Shown piece after piece: positions 1-10,312 of a DNA stretch of 64,000 nucleotides (its first letter is position 1; each line of letters begins with the position of its first letter). The notes under the pieces were generated by a model. That model was not told the origin of the DNA. It searched no databases and saw nothing but the letters and a program-made list of their open reading frames with translations. The stretch comes from Streptomyces sannanensis. Its GTDB lineage: Bacteria; Actinomycetota; Actinomycetes; Streptomycetales; Streptomycetaceae. The translations under genes and the position numbers were made by a program. The stretch lies in assembly GCF_039536205.1 (NCBI RefSeq), contig NZ_BAAAYL010000001.1, positions 744,001 to 808,000 on the forward strand. The letters run 5' to 3'.

Positions 1-3000
1 CCTCTGCGTGGTTCCCGGCGCGCACCGACTCGGCCGGCAGTTCCCCGGTGCGGGAGAAGGAGGCCAGCTTGTCGAGGAGTTCGGCCTTGTCCTTGACGGT
101 GAGCACCAGCCGCCGGCGGAAGTGGCTGCGGGTGGTGGCAAGGGAGCGGGCCACGTCCCCGAGGCGGTCCTGGATGTTCATGCCCATGTGCAGATGCAGG
201 TTCTCCACCTGCCGGCGCAGGGCGGCGTCGGTGTAGCCGGACACCACGAAGGGCACCGTGGGCGGCAACGGGGCGGGCGCCGTGTCCTCGGCGTCCTCGG
301 TGATGCGCTGCGGCGGCTCTTCGATGATGACGTGGGCGTTGGTACCGCCGATGCCGAACGAGCTGACGCCCGCTCTGCGCGGCACCTCCTTCGCCGGCCA
401 TGGGCGTTGCTCCTGGACCAGCGCCATCCTGGCGCCCTTCCAGTCCACGGCCGGGGTGGGCTCGGCAACGTGCAGGGTCCGGGGCACCGCGTTGTGCTGC
501 ATGGCCAGGACGACCTTCATCACGCCGGCCAGTCCGGCGGCCGCCTGGGTGTGGCCGAGGTTGGACTTGGCCGAACCGACCCACAACGGCGCCTCGTCCG
601 AGTGGCTGCCGCCGAAGACCTCCGCGAGCGCCGTGCCTTCGATGGGGTCGCCCAGCTTGGTGCCGGTGCCGTGAGCCTCCAGGTAGTCGATGTCGCCCGG
701 CTGCAGCCCGGACGCGGCCAGGGCCGCGCGGATGACCCGCTGCTGGGCGGGCCCGCTGGGCGTGGTCAGGCTGGCGCTGTGGCCGTCGTGGTTGACGGCG
801 GTGCCGCGCAGCACGGCCAGGACGGGGTCGCCGTCCCGTTGGGCGTCGGACAGCCGCTTGAGGATGACCGCGGCGGAGCCCTCGCTCCAGCCGGTGCCGT
901 CGGTGTCGGAGGAGAACGACCGGCATCGGCCGTCCGCCGACATACCCCGCAACCGGCTGAACTCGACATGCAGTTCGGGTGTGAGCATCAGGCTCACACC
1001 GGCCGACACCGCCAGATCGCACTCGCCGCTGCGCAGCGCGTTGCAGGCCAGGTGGGTGGTGACCAGCGAGGAGGAGCAAGCCGTGTCCAGGGTCAGGGTC
1101 GGACCCTCCAGACCGAACACATACGACACACGGCCGGACATGGTGCCTCCGGCGGAACCCGGGCCCACGTAGCCGTCGAGGTCGGACAGGCCACCGGCCA
1201 TGGTGAGGCCGTACTCGTGGTAGGCCGAGCTCTTGCCGACGCCGATGAACGCGCCCGTCTGGCTGCCGCGCAGCTGCTCGATGGTGTAGCCGGCGCGCTC
1301 GAACGCCTCCCAGGTGGTTTCCAGGACCATGCGTTGCATGGGGTCGAGAGAGTGTGCCTCGCGCGGCGAGATACCGAAGAAAAGGGCGTCGAACTGGTCG
1401 ATGGGGGTGACGAACCCGCCACGGCTGCAATACGACTTGCCGCGTGCCTCCGGGTCGGGGTCGTACAGGGCGTCGGCGTCCCAGCGGTCCTTGGGTACGT
1501 CGATGATCCCGTCGCCACCGCGCTCCAGCAGCTCCCAGAACTCTTCCGGGGTGTTCGCGTCGCCCGGGAGCCGGCAGGCCATGCCGATGATGGCGATCGG
1601 CTCGTCGTGGACGGCACGGCGGCGCGTGGGAACGATCTCCCGGCTGGTCTTCGCATCGCCGGCCAGGTGCGCGGCCAGGGCCTTGATGGTGAAGTGCTCG
1701 AACAGTTTGGCCGCGAAGACGGGGCGTCCGAGCAGTTGCTCCAGCCTCGTCTGGACCCGGACGACCCGCAGCGAATTGCCGCCGATCTCGAAGAAGTTCT
1801 CGTTGACGCCGATCCGGTCGTGGCCGAGCACATCCGACCAGATGGCCATGATGTCCCGCTCGAGCTCGGTGGCAGGCTTGGCCGTGGCCTCGACCTCCAC
1901 CACGGGGTCCGGCAGCGCGTTCTGGTCGATCTTGCCGTTCGGCGTCAGCGGAAGCTCGTCCAGCTCGACGATGAAGGCGGGCACCATGTAGTCCGGCAGC
2001 CGCTCCGCCAGCCAGGGGCGCAGTGTGCGGTGGAGCGGGACCTTGGGCGGTTCGCCGACCGCGGGCACGTTCGCGTACCCGGTGAGGGCGCCTGGGTCCA
2101 GCGGCTCGGCGGGATGCAGGCTGAGGTCGGGGGTCTGACCGGGCTGCCAGAACAGGACGTCGCATCGCCATGTGTCGCCGGAGCGACTGGGCAGCAAGGC
2201 CAGCTCCACGCCTGCCTCGTGGGCGAGGTCGGTGAGGTCGCTGGGGTCGACCCACGACGTGGGCGCTGCCGAGGCGCCGGCCAGGGCCGCCGCGACCCGG
2301 CCGCACACCTCGCCCAGCCGGCCGTTGGGGATGTCGTTCAGGCGGAGCGGCTGGTCGGCGATCGTGCGCAGCTGCGCGCGCAGCGAGGCCACGTCGAGGC
2401 CGTCGTGCTGCCAGTGCTTCTCCGCGGTCGGGGTGGGGAGCTCCGCGCTCTCCCCGATGTGCAGCGTGACATCGAAGCGGTAGCGCGTCATCTCGTTGAC
2501 GTAGCGACCGTCGCGCAGGGTGATGTCGACGCGCGTGATCTGCGGGAAGAGGCTCGGCAGGTTGGCGAAGAAGTCACGGCTGAGCGCCAACTCGCGCTCC
2601 GAGCGCATCCCACGCTCGGTGAGGCGGGCCAGCTCTTCGGCAGACATCTCGCTGTTCTGGCGGAAGTGCGCCACATCCGCGTGGAAGACGTTCAGCAGCG
2701 ACAGGTCCCGTACGTCACCGAGGAACACACGGCCCTTGGTGACCGCCTTGGTCGCCCATTCCAGAACCGAGGTCAGGTAGTCGATGCTCGGGAAATACTG
2801 GGCCACCGAATTGATGACCACGGTGTCGAAGGCGCCCTCGGCCACCTCGGGCAGTGCGTGGGCCGCGCGCTGTTCGCACGTCACGTGCGGCAGGGACGAA
2901 AGGTGCTGCCGGGTGATCTCCACGGCCCCGGCGGAGGCGTCCACGGCGTGGTACGTGCGGCAGTGTGGCGCAAGGCTGAACAGCATCAAACCGCTGCCGG

Positions 3001-6000
3001 AACCGATTTCGAACACGCTCTCCGGCGCATACGAAAGGATGCGCCGGACGGAACCCCTCTGCCAGTCACGCATTTCCCCGGCTGTGAACGGGAGACCGTC
3101 GTAGCTGTTGCGCCAGCCGGCCAGGTTGAACGTGGCGTCATCGGCATCGGCCTCGTAGGCGCGATCCCAGGCGGCCGCCCACTCGGCCAGGGCGGTGCTG
3201 TGGTCCACCGGCGCACGGCCCGGATCGGCTGCTCGCGCCGAGGCGCGTACGCAATAGGCGACCAGCTGCTCGTCATGGCCGACCACCACGGCGCGGCGGA
3301 TGTCCTCGTGACGGCTGAGGGCGGCCTCGACGTCGGCCAACTCGATGCGGTGGCCGCGCAGTTTGACCTGGCGATCGTTACGCCCCTGCAGGCTCAGCCT
3401 GCCGGGTTCGACGAAGCGGGCCAGATCGCCGGTGCGGTAGAGGGTGCCGGGATGGAAGGGGTTGTCCGCGAAACGGAGTCGGGTCTGCTCGGGGTCGTTG
3501 TGGTAGCCGCGCGCCACGCCGGCGCCCCCGATGCACAGCTCGCCGGGGAAGCCGAGCGGTACAGGCGACAGGTTGTCGTCAAGAACGTAGACCTGGGTGC
3601 GGGAGATCGGGTTGCCGATGAGGATGCCGTCGTCATCTCCCCGTACCTCCCAGACCGTCGACCACACGGTGGTCTCGGTGGGGCCGTACATGTTCCACAC
3701 CGAGGCTCCGACGGCGAGCAGCCGGTCAGCCAGATGACGAGGCAGCACCTCGCCACCGCAGAGGATCTTCGTCAGTGTGGGGGTGCCCTTCCAGCCCGCG
3801 TCCAGCAGCAGCTGCCAGGTGGCGGGAGTGCCCTGCATCACGGTGATTGCGTGGCGCTCCATCAGCCGGCCCAGGGCCTTGGCGTCGAGGGTCTCCTGGG
3901 CCTGGGCGACGACCGTCGTCGCGCCGCAGAGCAGCGGCAGGAACAGCTCCAGCACGGCGATGTCGAAGGACACGGTGGTGACGGCCAGGAGCCGGTCCGT
4001 GGCGGCGCACCCCGGCTGCCGGCGCATCGAGGCCAGGAAGTTGCACACCGCCCCGTGGCTGATCTCGACGCCCTTGGGACGGCCTGTCGAGCCGGAGGTG
4101 TAGATGACGTACGCCAGATCGTCGGCGCTCACCTCGACTGCGGGGTTGGGCGGCGTGGCGCCTGGGTGGGCCGGTGCTTCGTCGACGCTCAGACAGCGAG
4201 TGTCCCAGGCGGCAAGGCTGTGGGGCGTGGTGGTGGGGGTGACGATGAGCTTGGGATCGGCGTCGTCGACCATCTGGCGGATGCGCTCCGCCGGGAACTT
4301 CGGGTCGATGGGCACATAGGCGGCGCCCGTCTTCATGGCCGCCAGCAGGGCCACGACCAGATCGATCGAGCGGTCCAGGGCAACACCGACCAGATCGCCG
4401 CGGCCCACGCCTCGTTCGATCAGTGCGTGGGCGAGACGATTGGCGCGGGCATTGAGTTCGGCATAGGTCAGGCTGGTGTCCGCGCAGATCAGCGCGACGT
4501 TCTCCGCGTGGCTGTCCGCGGCCTGTTCGTAGAGCTGATGCAGGCAGTGTCCCGGCGCGTCGGCGTCGGCGGTAACGGTGGCGGTGGCATTGAACGCGTC
4601 GATCAGGGTCGTGCGTTCGTGTGCCGTGAGGACGTCCACAGAGGCCGGCAGTTGGTCCTCGACGGAGGGAAGCCGACTGCACCATTCGCTGAACTGGCCC
4701 GCCAGTTGTGCGACGTCCCGAGCGAGGATGCGCGTGGCGTCGTAGTGGAAGGTGACGATGTCGCCGTCTTCCTGGATATGCAGTTCCAGTTTCGGACGGT
4801 GGTCCATGCCGTCGGAGTTCCGAGCGCCCCAGGAGATCAACACGTCCGGTGTCAGCGCGCCGCTGTTCCACCGTTCCCTGAGTGCTTCATCCCGACCGAT
4901 GACGTCGCGGCGGAGCCACCCTCGTTCCTGGCCGAGGCTGAATTCATGGCTCAGCGCCCGCATGTTCTCCGAAATCGTCTTGTCGGCGTCGACATGACAC
5001 AGAAAGGGTAGCCAGGCGGCGAACAGGTCCCGGTGGTCCGCGTCGACTTCATCGCGGGGGGCGGCCATCGCAAGGTGAATGTCCTGCAGGCCACTCGCCC
5101 GGCTCAGAAATGTGCCCAGGGCGCCGGCCAGATAGGCCGCGGACGCATGCGCGCCGCCTTCCTGGACCGGGACACGGCACTGCGCGACGACGGGAGCCGC
5201 CTGATGTTCATTCCCGGCCCGTGGCGGTGTGTAGGGAAGGCGGTAGGGATGGTCCCCCTCGACCAGGCGCGCACGCCAGTAGTTGTCGGCCTTGGAGGCT
5301 TTGACACCTGCCTCGGTGATGCGCGCATTCGCGCTTCCGCCGGGAGCGTCCAGGATCGTACCGGGCTGAATTCCATGGGCCGCTGCGACGGCGTCGACGG
5401 CGCGTGCTTCGCCTTCCAAGGTGCATATCCGGGCCAGCTGAACGCTTCCGGCACCCGTGGCCACCCGCAAGCCCGACGCATCGTCACAGGAAATGACCGT
5501 ACCGGGCGCGGCGTCGTCGACCGCGGCCTGGCACCGGGCCTCTCGGACGGCGTAGAAGTGCCCGTGGATGTTCACCTTGGGCCACACCAACGGGCTCCCG
5601 AACGGGCCGTAGTCCGTGGCCCGGACCATGGCGGTGATGCGCTCGGCGGGCAGACTCCAGTCGATCAGACCCTCGGCGGCGAACTGGGTGTGCCGCGAGA
5701 AGTAGCGGCGCGTTGCGGGATCCTGGGGGGTCGCGGTCTCGCGCCCCTCCGCGATCTCGTCGATCAGTTCAGCCAAACTGGCGACGGCCGCGTCGTCGCA
5801 CTTCAAGCCCAGCGACAGAGCGGTCTCATCGGGCCCGATCGGCACCGGTACACGCCCCAGTACGTCGCCGCCGTCGACCAGCTCGGCCATTCGGTGCCAG
5901 GTGATGCCGTATTCACTCGCACCGTCCGCAATGGCCCATGACGGCGTATGCAGGCCCGCATACTCGGGGAGCGGTCCGTAGTGGTAGTTGATGCTCGACC

Positions 6001-6259
6001 GTCTCGCGCAGTTCAGCAACGCCTCGGGCACGACCGCGTAGTTGCCGATGCTCAACAGGAGATCGCAGGACAATTGCGGTGCGAGTGTCACGGCCTCGGC
6101 GAGTCCGTGGTGCGGAATGCCTGCCTTGATCGCCCACGATCGGGCTGTGGCATCACTTGTCACCACGGCCCTGATCCGGTGCCCTTTCGCCACGAGGACC
6201 TCGCCACAACGAGCGAGCACACTTCCGCCACCGACCAGGACCGAACTTAAAGAAGTCAT
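1..6259 (-). CDS. Hybrid NRPS-PKS: formyltransferase / partial C / A(Gly)-MT / PCP / KS (3' end outside window)
   Basis: The frame is open for about 2,086 residues and leaves the left edge. The formyltransferase domain (about 1-310) has the Asn-His-Asp set (N91, H122, D132) and would N-formylate the loaded amino acid. A condensation-like remnant without HHxxxDG follows (about 335-530). The adenylation domain starts near 545 (YTSGSTGRPKG near 718). A methyltransferase with EIGSGSG is inserted before A10 (about 1010-1350). NGKID lies near 1440, the carrier GGNSL near 1493, and the ketosynthase runs from about 1552 (TACSSS near 1725, HGTGT near 1863, NLGH near 1900), followed by a KS-AT-type linker. 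My manual specificity code is DILQLGMVWK, close to known glycine codes. Start: the second of two ATGs, seven bases after GGAGG; the first has only one base of spacing. It looks like a loading protein for an N-formylglycine or N-formylsarcosine starter, as in oxazole-starting polyketides (inference). Confidence 0.9.
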   Translation of the reverse strand, partial: MTSLSSVLVGGGSVLARCGEVLVAKGHRIRAVVTSDATARSWAIKAGIPHHGLAEAVTLAPQLSCDLLLSIGNYAVVPEALLNCARRSSINYHYGPLPEYAGLHTPSWAIADGASEYGITWHRMAELVDGGDVLGRVPVPIGPDETALSLGLKCDDAAVASLAELIDEIAEGRETATPQDPATRRYFSRHTQFAAEGLIDWSLPAERITAMVRATDYGPFGSPLVWPKVNIHGHFYAVREARCQAAVDDAAPGTVISCDDASGLRVATGAGSVQLARICTLEGEARAVDAVAAAHGIQPGTILDAPGGSANARITEAGVKASKADNYWRARLVEGDHPYRLPYTPPRAGNEHQAAPVVAQCRVPVQEGGAHASAAYLAGALGTFLSRASGLQDIHLAMAAPRDEVDADHRDLFAAWLPFLCHVDADKTISENMRALSHEFSLGQERGWLRRDVIGRDEALRERWNSGALTPDVLISWGARNSDGMDHRPKLELHIQEDGDIVTFHYDATRILARDVAQLAGQFSEWCSRLPSVEDQLPASVDVLTAHERTTLIDAFNATATVTADADAPGHCLHQLYEQAADSHAENVALICADTSLTYAELNARANRLAHALIERGVGRGDLVGVALDRSIDLVVALLAAMKTGAAYVPIDPKFPAERIRQMVDDADPKLIVTPTTTPHSLAAWDTRCLSVDEAPAHPGATPPNPAVEVSADDLAYVIYTSGSTGRPKGVEISHGAVCNFLASMRRQPGCAATDRLLAVTTVSFDIAVLELFLPLLCGATTVVAQAQETLDAKALGRLMERHAITVMQGTPATWQLLLDAGWKGTPTLTKILCGGEVLPRHLADRLLAVGASVWNMYGPTETTVWSTVWEVRGDDDGILIGNPISRTQVYVLDDNLSPVPLGFPGELCIGGAGVARGYHNDPEQTRLRFADNPFHPGTLYRTGDLARFVEPGRLSLQGRNDRQVKLRGHRIELADVEAALSRHEDIRRAVVVGHDEQLVAYCVRASARAADPGRAPVDHSTALAEWAAAWDRAYEADADDATFNLAGWRNSYDGLPFTAGEMRDWQRGSVRRILSYAPESVFEIGSGSGLMLFSLAPHCRTYHAVDASAGAVEITRQHLSSLPHVTCEQRAAHALPEVAEGAFDTVVINSVAQYFPSIDYLTSVLEWATKAVTKGRVFLGDVRDLSLLNVFHADVAHFRQNSEMSAEELARLTERGMRSERELALSRDFFANLPSLFPQITRVDITLRDGRYVNEMTRYRFDVTLHIGESAELPTPTAEKHWQHDGLDVASLRAQLRTIADQPLRLNDIPNGRLGEVCGRVAAALAGASAAPTSWVDPSDLTDLAHEAGVELALLPSRSGDTWRCDVLFWQPGQTPDLSLHPAEPLDPGALTGYANVPAVGEPPKVPLHRTLRPWLAERLPDYMVPAFIVELDELPLTPNGKIDQNALPDPVVEVEATAKPATELERDIMAIWSDVLGHDRIGVNENFFEIGGNSLRVVRVQTRLEQLLGRPVFAAKLFEHFTIKALAAHLAGDAKTSREIVPTRRRAVHDEPIAIIGMACRLPGDANTPEEFWELLERGGDGIIDVPKDRWDADALYDPDPEARGKSYCSRGGFVTPIDQFDALFFGISPREAHSLDPMQRMVLETTWEAFERAGYTIEQLRGSQTGAFIGVGKSSAYHEYGLTMAGGLSDLDGYVGPGSAGGTMSGRVSYVFGLEGPTLTLDTACSSSLVTTHLACNALRSGECDLAVSAGVSLMLTPELHVEFSRLRGMSADGRCRSFSSDTDGTGWSEGSAAVILKRLSDAQRDGDPVLAVLRGTAVNHDGHSASLTTPSGPAQQRVIRAALAASGLQPGDIDYLEAHGTGTKLGDPIEGTALAEVFGGSHSDEAPLWVGSAKSNLGHTQAAAGLAGVMKVVLAMQHNAVPRTLHVAEPTPAVDWKGARMALVQEQRPWPAKEVPRRAGVSSFGIGGTNAHVIIEEPPQRITEDAEDTAPAPLPPTVPFVVSGYTDAALRRQVENLHLHMGMNIQDRLGDVARSLATTRSHFRRRLVLTVKDKAELLDKLASFSRTGELPAESVRAGNHAE

Positions 6260-6761
6260 CGTCATGCCTCCCCGTATCACCTGCTGAGCGTTCGAAGCGC
6301 ACCCAATCCCGGGACAAGGGCAGCGGCACCCGAAGCAGCCCGAAAAACGTCAACAGGCGCCGAATCCAAGCGCGCACAGAGGCCAGGTCCCCCGTGCCCG
6401 TTCCGAATCCCCAAGATTCAGCGACGCCTGCCTCATGGACAGTCATGGAAGCAGCCGCGCCGTGAGTCGTCCGCGCTGTCAGGATTGAAGTGCAAGTAAC
6501 TCCGCAGCGGCCTTCGCTGGTGCGCCGGACCCTCCCCGGGCGCCACGACCCATCATTGGCCTGCCGCAAGAGCCGCCGCAAGGCATGACGCGAAGAATCC
6601 AGGACGCAACCTGGAGTGATTGTGATCACACGCGCTGATCACGCACTTCGGCCCGTCACCGACCTGGGACGTGCACACTTGCATCGGCCCAACCGCCCTT
6701 CCATTAAGCCGAGTTGGATCACAGGCGAGTTCGACGACGCATGCGACCTGAGGGGGCTGGC
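6260..6761. other. Divergent intergenic region between NRPS-PKS and MFS exporter
   Basis: No convincing gene lies in these 500 bases. They hold the ribosome binding site of the NRPS (minus strand, GGGGAGG at about 6267-6273), that of the MFS gene (GAGGGGG just before 6762) and a short perfect palindrome described separately. Promoters for both directions must lie here, but no clear -35/-10 pair is visible. Confidence 0.6.
6621..6630. promoter_or_regulatory. Perfect palindrome TGTGATCACA, candidate operator
   Basis: TGTGATCACA is a perfect 10-base palindrome, and TGATCAC recurs about 14 bases further on (about 6636-6642). It sits about 130 bases before the MFS start and 360 bases before the NRPS start, where an operator controlling the divergent pair would be expected. 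The binding protein is unknown. Ten-base palindromes also arise by chance. Confidence 0.35.
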
Positions 6762-8231
6762 ATGTCCGACGAGTCGGCCGAGTGCAAACGCAATCCGGAG
6801 GAGGTCAACCCGGCTCGCGTCCTGGCGCTATGCAGCGGCGCGAGCTTCATGGCGTTCCTCGACCTCTCGATCATCAGCATCGCCTTCCCAGACATTCCGG
6901 GTGACTTTCCGGACACGTCGCTCAACACCATGACATGGGTCCTCAGCGGCTACACGATCATGCTGGCGGCCATACTCACGCCCGCCGGCCGGGTCGCGGA
7001 CAGCGTCGGTCGGCGAACCGTCTTCCTCTGGTCCCTGGCCGCCTTCACCGTCGCCTCGCTCGTCTGCGCTGTGGCGCCGTCCGTCTGGTGGCTCATCGCC
7101 GCACGGTTCATCCAGGGCGCGGCGGCCGGAGGCATGATCCCCGCCGCACTCGGCTTGATTCTCTCGACGACACCGCGGGAGCGCATCGCCAGAGCGGTCG
7201 GCACCTGGTCCGCGGTGGCGGGATTCTCCGCTGTCATCGGACCGGCCGCAGGCGGACTGCTCCTGCGCGCCTTCGGCTGGCGCTCGGTGTTCTACGTCAA
7301 CCTCCCGCTGTGCGGTGCGCTGTTGATCGCTGCCCTGGTGATGCTGCCAAGGCAGCTGCGCGGCACCGGCGACCGACTGCCGGACGCTGTGGGCAGCATC
7401 GCGCTCGCCCTGGGCATCGCCGGGGTGGTGAGCGCACTCACCGAGGGGGACTCGTGGGGTTGGGGCGATGTCCGCACGATCGGACTCGGTGTGGCCGGGC
7501 TCGCGCTCATCGCCGTGACCGTGCTGCGTTCGCGTACCCACCGGGCTCCGGCCCTCGAAGTCACGGTCTGGCGCAGCCCCGTCTTCAAGACCGCGAACCT
7601 CGGCCTCGGCATGCTCAACATGACCATGTTCGCGTGGATGCTGGCCGCCCCGCTGTTCGCCGCCGGCATCTGGCACTGGTCGGTCCTGGAGACGGCCGGA
7701 GCCCTGAGCATCGGCGCCGTCTCCTCGATGATCGGCTCCCTGTCCGCCGGACGGCTCACCCGCCCGGCGACCCAGGTGAAGGTCACGGTGCTGGGCGCGC
7801 TGTTCTTCGCGGGCAGCAACGGCATCTGGGCGTCCAGCCTGTTCGGATCCACACCGAACTTCTGGGGCGGCTGGCTGCCGGCCGCAATGCTCGGCGGAGG
7901 CGGCCTCGGCCTCTCGATCACCTGCCTGTCGGCGCTGGCGGCCTGGACGGTGCCCCCGCTCAAGTTCGCGGGCGGGCTTGGCATGACCTTGACGGTGCGC
8001 CAGGTGGGCGGCGCGGTCGGTGTCGCCGGATTCGCCTCGATCACGGCATCAAGTGCAGTCCCCGGCAGCGTCTCGTCCTTCCACCATGTCTACGTCGTCG
8101 CGATGGCCGTCAACCTCGTGTGCGCACTCGTCGTGTGCACGTTGCTCACAGCGCTGCGACCGTCGCCCCCGCCCGGCGCCGACGCGGCTGCGGCACCAGT
8201 ACCGCACGACCGAGCCACGCCAACCCCGTGA
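6762..8231 (+). CDS. MFS drug-exporter-type transporter (DHA2/EmrB-QacA-like)
   Basis: A 489-residue integral membrane protein rich in hydrophobic helices. An early DLSIISIAFPDI segment and a helix 2-3 loop GRVADSVGRRTVFLW (motif A-like) mark the major facilitator superfamily. The predicted role is proton-driven efflux of a hydrophobic small molecule across the cytoplasmic membrane. The start is the ATG six bases after GAGGGGG; an earlier in-frame ATG at 6714 lacks a site. Placement divergent from the NRPS-PKS gene suggests export of, or resistance to, its product (inference). A strong hairpin follows the gene. Confidence 0.88.
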   Translation: MSDESAECKRNPEEVNPARVLALCSGASFMAFLDLSIISIAFPDIPGDFPDTSLNTMTWVLSGYTIMLAAILTPAGRVADSVGRRTVFLWSLAAFTVASLVCAVAPSVWWLIAARFIQGAAAGGMIPAALGLILSTTPRERIARAVGTWSAVAGFSAVIGPAAGGLLLRAFGWRSVFYVNLPLCGALLIAALVMLPRQLRGTGDRLPDAVGSIALALGIAGVVSALTEGDSWGWGDVRTIGLGVAGLALIAVTVLRSRTHRAPALEVTVWRSPVFKTANLGLGMLNMTMFAWMLAAPLFAAGIWHWSVLETAGALSIGAVSSMIGSLSAGRLTRPATQVKVTVLGALFFAGSNGIWASSLFGSTPNFWGGWLPAAMLGGGGLGLSITCLSALAAWTVPPLKFAGGLGMTLTVRQVGGAVGVAGFASITASSAVPGSVSSFHHVYVVAMAVNLVCALVVCTLLTALRPSPPPGADAAAAPVPHDRATPTP

Positions 8232-8266
8232 CCTGCGACGTCAGGCTGAAGTCAGCCCACTGACAG

Positions 8267-8320
8267 CGACGTGGTCCCTCGCGCACGGCTGCTCCGTGCC
8301 GCACGCGAGGGACCACGTCG
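8267..8320. terminator. Bidirectional terminator hairpin
   Basis: CGACGTGGTCCCTCGCG (8267-8283) pairs perfectly over 17 bases with 8304-8320. The 20-base loop has a smaller stem of its own (CACGG/CCGTG). It lies between the convergent MFS gene (ends 8231) and the thiolase gene (ends 8349 on the minus strand), so it can serve both. Confidence 0.85.
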
Positions 8321-8348
8321 GTCTTGCGCCCACTCCTTCAGTCGACCG

Positions 8349-9539
8349 TCAGGCAGACGGTACGCGAATCAGCAGGGCGTCGCCCTGTCCGCCGCCGCCG
8401 CACAGCGCGGCCGCGCCCAGACCGCCACCGCGGCGGCGCAGTTCATAGGCCAGGTGCACGATGAGCCGGGCCCCGGAGGCGCCGATCGGGTGGCCGAGCG
8501 CGATCGCGCCGCCGTCGACGTTCACGATGTCCGGGCTGATGCCCAGCTGCTCGGTGGAGACGATGCCGACCGCGGAGAACGCCTCGTTGATCTCCACCAG
8601 GTCCAGGTCGCCCGGCTCCAGCTTGGCCTTGGCCAGCGCCGCCTTGATTGCGTTCGACGGCTGCTCGTGCAGACTTCCGTCCGGCCCGGCCACCACGCCG
8701 TGTGCGCCGATCTCGGCGATCCAGGGCAGGCCCAGTTCCTCGGCCTTGGCCTTGCTCGCCACCACCACCGCCGCGGCCCCGTCGGAGATCTGCGACGCCG
8801 TCCCGGCCGTGATGGTGCCGTCCGGGCTGTACACGGGACGCAGCTTCGCCAGGACTTCAGCCGTGGTGTCGGGACGCACACCCTCGTCGGTATCGAACAC
8901 CACCGGGTCGCCCTTGCGCTGCGGAACTGTCACCGGCGCCAGTTCCTCGGCGAACCGCCCGGCGGCCGCGGCAGCAGCGGCCCTCTGGTGCGAGGTGGCG
9001 GCGAAGGCGTCCTGCTTCTCACGGGTCAGCCCCGCATAGCGACTGTTGTACTTCTCGGTCGAGACGCCCATACCCACCTGGTCGAACTGGCAGAACAGGC
9101 CGTCGTGGACCATGTGGTCGATCAGCGGTACGTCACCGTACTTGAAACCCGAACGCGACTTGGCCAGCAGGTGCGGTGCCTGCGTCATGGACTCCTGACC
9201 GCCCGCCACCACCAGGTCGAACTCACCGGCCCTGATCAGCTGGTCGGCCAGCGCGATCGCATCAAGCCCGGAGAGACACACCTTGTTGACGGTCAGCGCC
9301 GGGACGCTCATCGGGATGCCGGCGGCCACCGCGGCCTGACGGGCCGGAATCTGCCCGGCACCCGCGGTGAGCACCTGCCCCATGATCGTGTACTCCACCT
9401 GCTCGGGCGCCACCCCCGCCTTCTCCAGAGCCGCCCTGATCGCGATACCTCCCAGCTGGGCTCCGGAGAAGTCCTTGAGAGCCCCGAGCAGACGACCGGT
9501 GGGGGTGCGGGCCCCGGCCAGGATGACGGATCCGGACAT
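8349..9539 (-). CDS. Acetyl-CoA C-acetyltransferase (thiolase)
   Basis: A 396-residue thiolase, normal length for the family. The N-terminus ([16 protein letters not shown]) is typical. The nucleophilic cysteine is C88 in [17 protein letters not shown] and [10 protein letters not shown] are present, and the C-terminal CGGGGQGDA carries the second active-site cysteine. It condenses two acetyl-CoA to acetoacetyl-CoA or cleaves 3-ketoacyl-CoA in the cytoplasm. The start is the ATG at the family N-terminus; the open frame upstream has no family resemblance. It stands alone and converges on the exporter gene. Primary metabolism is the simplest reading. Confidence 0.93.
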   Translation of the reverse strand: MSGSVILAGARTPTGRLLGALKDFSGAQLGGIAIRAALEKAGVAPEQVEYTIMGQVLTAGAGQIPARQAAVAAGIPMSVPALTVNKVCLSGLDAIALADQLIRAGEFDLVVAGGQESMTQAPHLLAKSRSGFKYGDVPLIDHMVHDGLFCQFDQVGMGVSTEKYNSRYAGLTREKQDAFAATSHQRAAAAAAAGRFAEELAPVTVPQRKGDPVVFDTDEGVRPDTTAEVLAKLRPVYSPDGTITAGTASQISDGAAAVVVASKAKAEELGLPWIAEIGAHGVVAGPDGSLHEQPSNAIKAALAKAKLEPGDLDLVEINEAFSAVGIVSTEQLGISPDIVNVDGGAIALGHPIGASGARLIVHLAYELRRRGGGLGAAALCGGGGQGDALLIRVPSA

Positions 9540-9769
9540 GGCGTCCTCCGTGGGTAGAAGTTGTGTCCACAACGTACCTACAGTACCGACGAGTTGTGGC
9601 ACCGAGGCACGGCCTTCGGCTGTGTGATCGATGGCACAGCAGCGGGACCGGCAGCCGTCTCGCGCGGGTGCGGGAGACTCGCTGGGCCTCGAGTTGGGCC
9701 CTGTCGGGCTCGGAAATTCACCGCCGCAGGTGACAGGGGCAGGGCGACCTGGGTCGGCGCCATGTCCGG

Positions 9770-9985
9770 GTGATCGTTTCGATGCTGTACAAGGTGGTGC
9801 GCAGGCCGTTGTCCGTCCCCAAGGTGCTGCTACGCCGCGACACCGCCAAGGACGCGGAGCTGCTCGTGCTCGGGCACGAGAACGCGGTGCTTCATCGCCA
9901 CCTCGCCGGCCTGGTCCGCTATGAACCTGAGGACCAGTTCTGGCCGACGACACTGTCCGGCCTGATACCCGTCACCGTTGGCGAG
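9770..9985 (+). pseudogene. Integrase-core transposase, N-terminal remnant
   Basis: About 70 codons read like the start of a DDE integrase-type transposase common in actinomycetes ([13 protein letters not shown], then HENAVL and RYEPEDQFW, ending near SGLIP). Similarity stops abruptly and no catalytic DDE residues follow. It is a non-functional relic. The rest of the gap between the thiolase and the Lrp gene (9540-10312) holds nothing else I can identify. Confidence 0.6.
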
Positions 9986-10312
9986 CAGTCTTACCCGTCA
10001 CGGATGCCTTGTGTCCTGGGTACGGGGCATGCTCCGCAGTGGTCCCCGCACAGGCTGAGGTGTCCGCCGGCACCTCCACGTGGCGGCTGGTCGCCATGGT
10101 GGTTCCCGTGCAGGCGGTGGTGGTGGGACACGTCCCGGATCCGGAGCCACAAACGTCATCTTCACGACGGTCGGACCGCCCTTCACCGAGAAAGACGCTG
10201 CGGCAACAACAGCCATGGACGAATGGGTCAGTGGCTCAACTTCCTCTCGCGGAACTGGGCCATTGGTACTATGCAGGTGAGGGTAACCGATCCACGGGGA
10301 GGCCAACGGACC

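Noticed and set aside
8..5011. 1,667-codon open frame on the + strand
   Set aside because: It is the complement of the NRPS-PKS gene; its translation has no recognisable domain, whereas the minus strand shows ordered NRPS and KS motifs.
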